Shown: positions 62,849-64,000 of the stretch, in pieces
How positions within the stretch are numbered: position 1 is the first letter of the stretch
Layout: every line of letters starts with the position of its first letter
DNA from: a bacterium
GTDB taxonomy: Bacteria > Desulfobacterota > Deferrisomatia > Deferrisomatales > Deferrisomataceae
Assembly (NCBI GenBank): GCA_027021615.1
Contig: JALUTY010000021.1
Span: 1 to 64,000 of the forward strand
Direction of reading: 5' to 3'
Length of the DNA stretch: 64,000 nt
Made by a program: the position numbers and the translations under genes
The notes under the pieces: generated by a model
Seen by the model: only the letters and a program-made list of their open reading frames with translations
Database searches by the model: none
Told to the model about the DNA's origin: nothing

Positions 62849-64000
62849 ATGTCGGGTGTACGAACCCGTTTCGCCCCGAGCCCCACCGGCCATTTGCACG
62901 TCGGAGGGGCCCGGACCGCCCTGTTCAACTTTCTCTATGCCCGCCACCACGGCGGCACGTTCGTGCTGCGCGTCGAGGACACCGACCGGGAGCGCTCCAC
63001 CGACGAGAGCACCCGGGCCATCCTGGAGTCGATGCGGTGGCTCGGTCTGGATTGGGACGAGGGCCCCTACTTCCAGAGCCAACGCACCCGCCTGTACCTG
63101 GAGCACGTGGAGCGGCTGCTGGAGGAGGGCAAGGCCTACCGCTGCGACTGCCCGCCGGAGGTGGTGGAGGCCAAACGGCAGAGGGCGCTGATCGAGGGCC
63201 GCAAGCCCAAGTACGACGGCACCTGCCGGGCGCGCACCGACGTGGACCCTTCGAAGCCTCACGTGGTCCGATTCAAGGCCCCCCAGGCGGGCGCCACCGT
63301 GGTTCCCGACCTCCTGAGGGGGGAGGTGGTCTACGACAACGAGGAGCTCGACGACCTGGTGATCCTGCGCACCGACGGGGCCCCCACCTACAACTTCGTG
63401 GTAGTGGTGGACGATGCGCTTATGGGCATCACCCACGTGATCCGGGGCGACGACCACCTCAACAACACCCCCCGCCAGATCCAGCTGTACCGGGCCTTGG
63501 GCTACCCCCTGCCCCGGTTCGCCCACGTGCCCATGATCCTGGGCCCCGATAAGAAACGGCTGTCCAAGCGCCACGGCGCCACCAGCGTGGAGGCTTACCG
63601 GGACGCTGGGTTCCTGCCCGAGGCCCTCGTGAACTTCCTGGCCCGGCTGGGATGGTCCCACGGGGACCAGGAGATCTTCTCCCTGCAGGAGCTGATCGAC
63701 CGGTTCGACCTGGGCGGGGTGGGCCGCTCCGCGAGCGTGTTCAACGAGGACAAGCTCCTGTGGCTCAACGCCCACTACATCAAGGAGTGCCCCCAGGACC
63801 GATTGGTGGACCTGGTCAGGCCCTTTCTGGAGCGCAAGGGGTACGAGACCGCCAACCGCGACAAGCTGGGGGTGCTGGTGGAGGCGTTCCGGGCCCGCTG
63901 TAAGACCCTGGCCGAGTTCGCCGAGAAGGCCACCCCTTACTTCGTGCGGGAGATCGAGGTGGACCCGGCTGCGGCAAAGAAGTATCTGAAGGCCTCAATC
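62849..64000 (+). CDS. gltX: glutamate--tRNA ligase (partial, C-terminus beyond window)
   Basis: The first 384 residues of a class I tRNA synthetase charging tRNA-Glu (and, in many bacteria, tRNA-Gln for later amidation). The HIGH-type motif is in [20 protein letters not shown] and the KMSKS-type motif is [10 protein letters not shown] near residue 235. [11 protein letters not shown] and [20 protein letters not shown] are conserved. GGAGGAG lies seven bases before the ATG. The gene runs off the end of the window in frame. Confidence 0.96.
   Translation, partial: MSGVRTRFAPSPTGHLHVGGARTALFNFLYARHHGGTFVLRVEDTDRERSTDESTRAILESMRWLGLDWDEGPYFQSQRTRLYLEHVERLLEEGKAYRCDCPPEVVEAKRQRALIEGRKPKYDGTCRARTDVDPSKPHVVRFKAPQAGATVVPDLLRGEVVYDNEELDDLVILRTDGAPTYNFVVVVDDALMGITHVIRGDDHLNNTPRQIQLYRALGYPLPRFAHVPMILGPDKKRLSKRHGATSVEAYRDAGFLPEALVNFLARLGWSHGDQEIFSLQELIDRFDLGGVGRSASVFNEDKLLWLNAHYIKECPQDRLVDLVRPFLERKGYETANRDKLGVLVEAFRARCKTLAEFAEKATPYFVREIEVDPAAAKKYLKASI

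Overview
The window is GC-rich (about 70 percent by eye), densely coded chromosomal DNA. The gene content suggests a deltaproteobacterial-grade (Desulfobacterota) chromosome, possibly near the Deferrisoma group: split indolepyruvate:ferredoxin oxidoreductase, exosortase with separate EpsI, MXAN_6640-like protease, DUF4388 and DUF1844 proteins, and HD-GYP and GGDEF signalling proteins. That placement is inference from protein style, not from a marker gene. No rRNA, tRNA or CRISPR array was recognised.

Layout. 1-93: C-terminal tail of an IS110-type transposase. 143-2573 (minus): divergent polysaccharide deacetylase and CtpA-type S41 protease. 3050-9155 (minus): Ppx/GppA, glucose-6-phosphate isomerase, a pterin-dependent methyltransferase, a DUF4388 protein and a membrane/TPR/zinc-ribbon protein. 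9525-16891 (minus): DUF1844, EpsI, exosortase, a tandem-domain CDP-alcohol phosphotransferase, a GAF-GGDEF protein, a QueG-like ferredoxin protein and a YkgJ protein. 17825-20120 (plus): CPBP protease, DUF1848, CYTH and a hypothetical, coupled by GTGA overlaps. 20402-21498 (minus): two XdhC-type proteins. 21770-27365 (plus): PilX-like pilin and a 1549-residue prepilin-type adhesin. 27619-33487: PP-loop thiolase-like protein (plus), then a minus-strand set of small membrane protein, LOG, PBP transpeptidase, GNAT, M20 peptidase and an acidic protein. 33636-37378 (plus): degenerate CinA and IorAB. 37403-39471: HD-GYP (minus) and TPR (plus). 39630-50854 (minus): pyrR-pyrB-pyrC-carA-carB, a decayed HEPN/MNT pair, a large TPR protein, rimI and pyrK. 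51170-57634 (minus): a zinc metalloprotease-like protein and a 1663-residue lipoprotein with thrombospondin type 3 repeats and two haem-binding motifs. 57973-64000 (plus): dGTPase, a receiver-domain protein, class V aminotransferase, MEMO/AmmeMemoRadiSam B and the start of gltX.

What stands out is the intergenic DNA. It is a mosaic of recurring modules: a 185-bp hairpin element (four full-length copies, one diverged, one partial) whose end positions covary between copies; a second hairpin element of about 140 bp (two copies); conserved left and right flank modules; heptamer arrays (CGGTCNN) and octamer arrays (GCTAGAAG type). Many arrays lie 14-62 bp upstream of start codons in one orientation relative to the gene, and several modules run into the 3' ends of genes and supply C-terminal residues or stop codons (CarB, RimI, Ppx/GppA, YkgJ, aminotransferase). 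A 180-bp MITE-like element with a CTAG target duplication sits in one mosaic. A plus-strand promoter-like motif followed by two hairpins and a T-tract at 15460-15585 looks like an undescribed small RNA. The best protein candidates for new biology are the giant lipoprotein (52643-57634) and the giant pilin-like protein (22716-27365).
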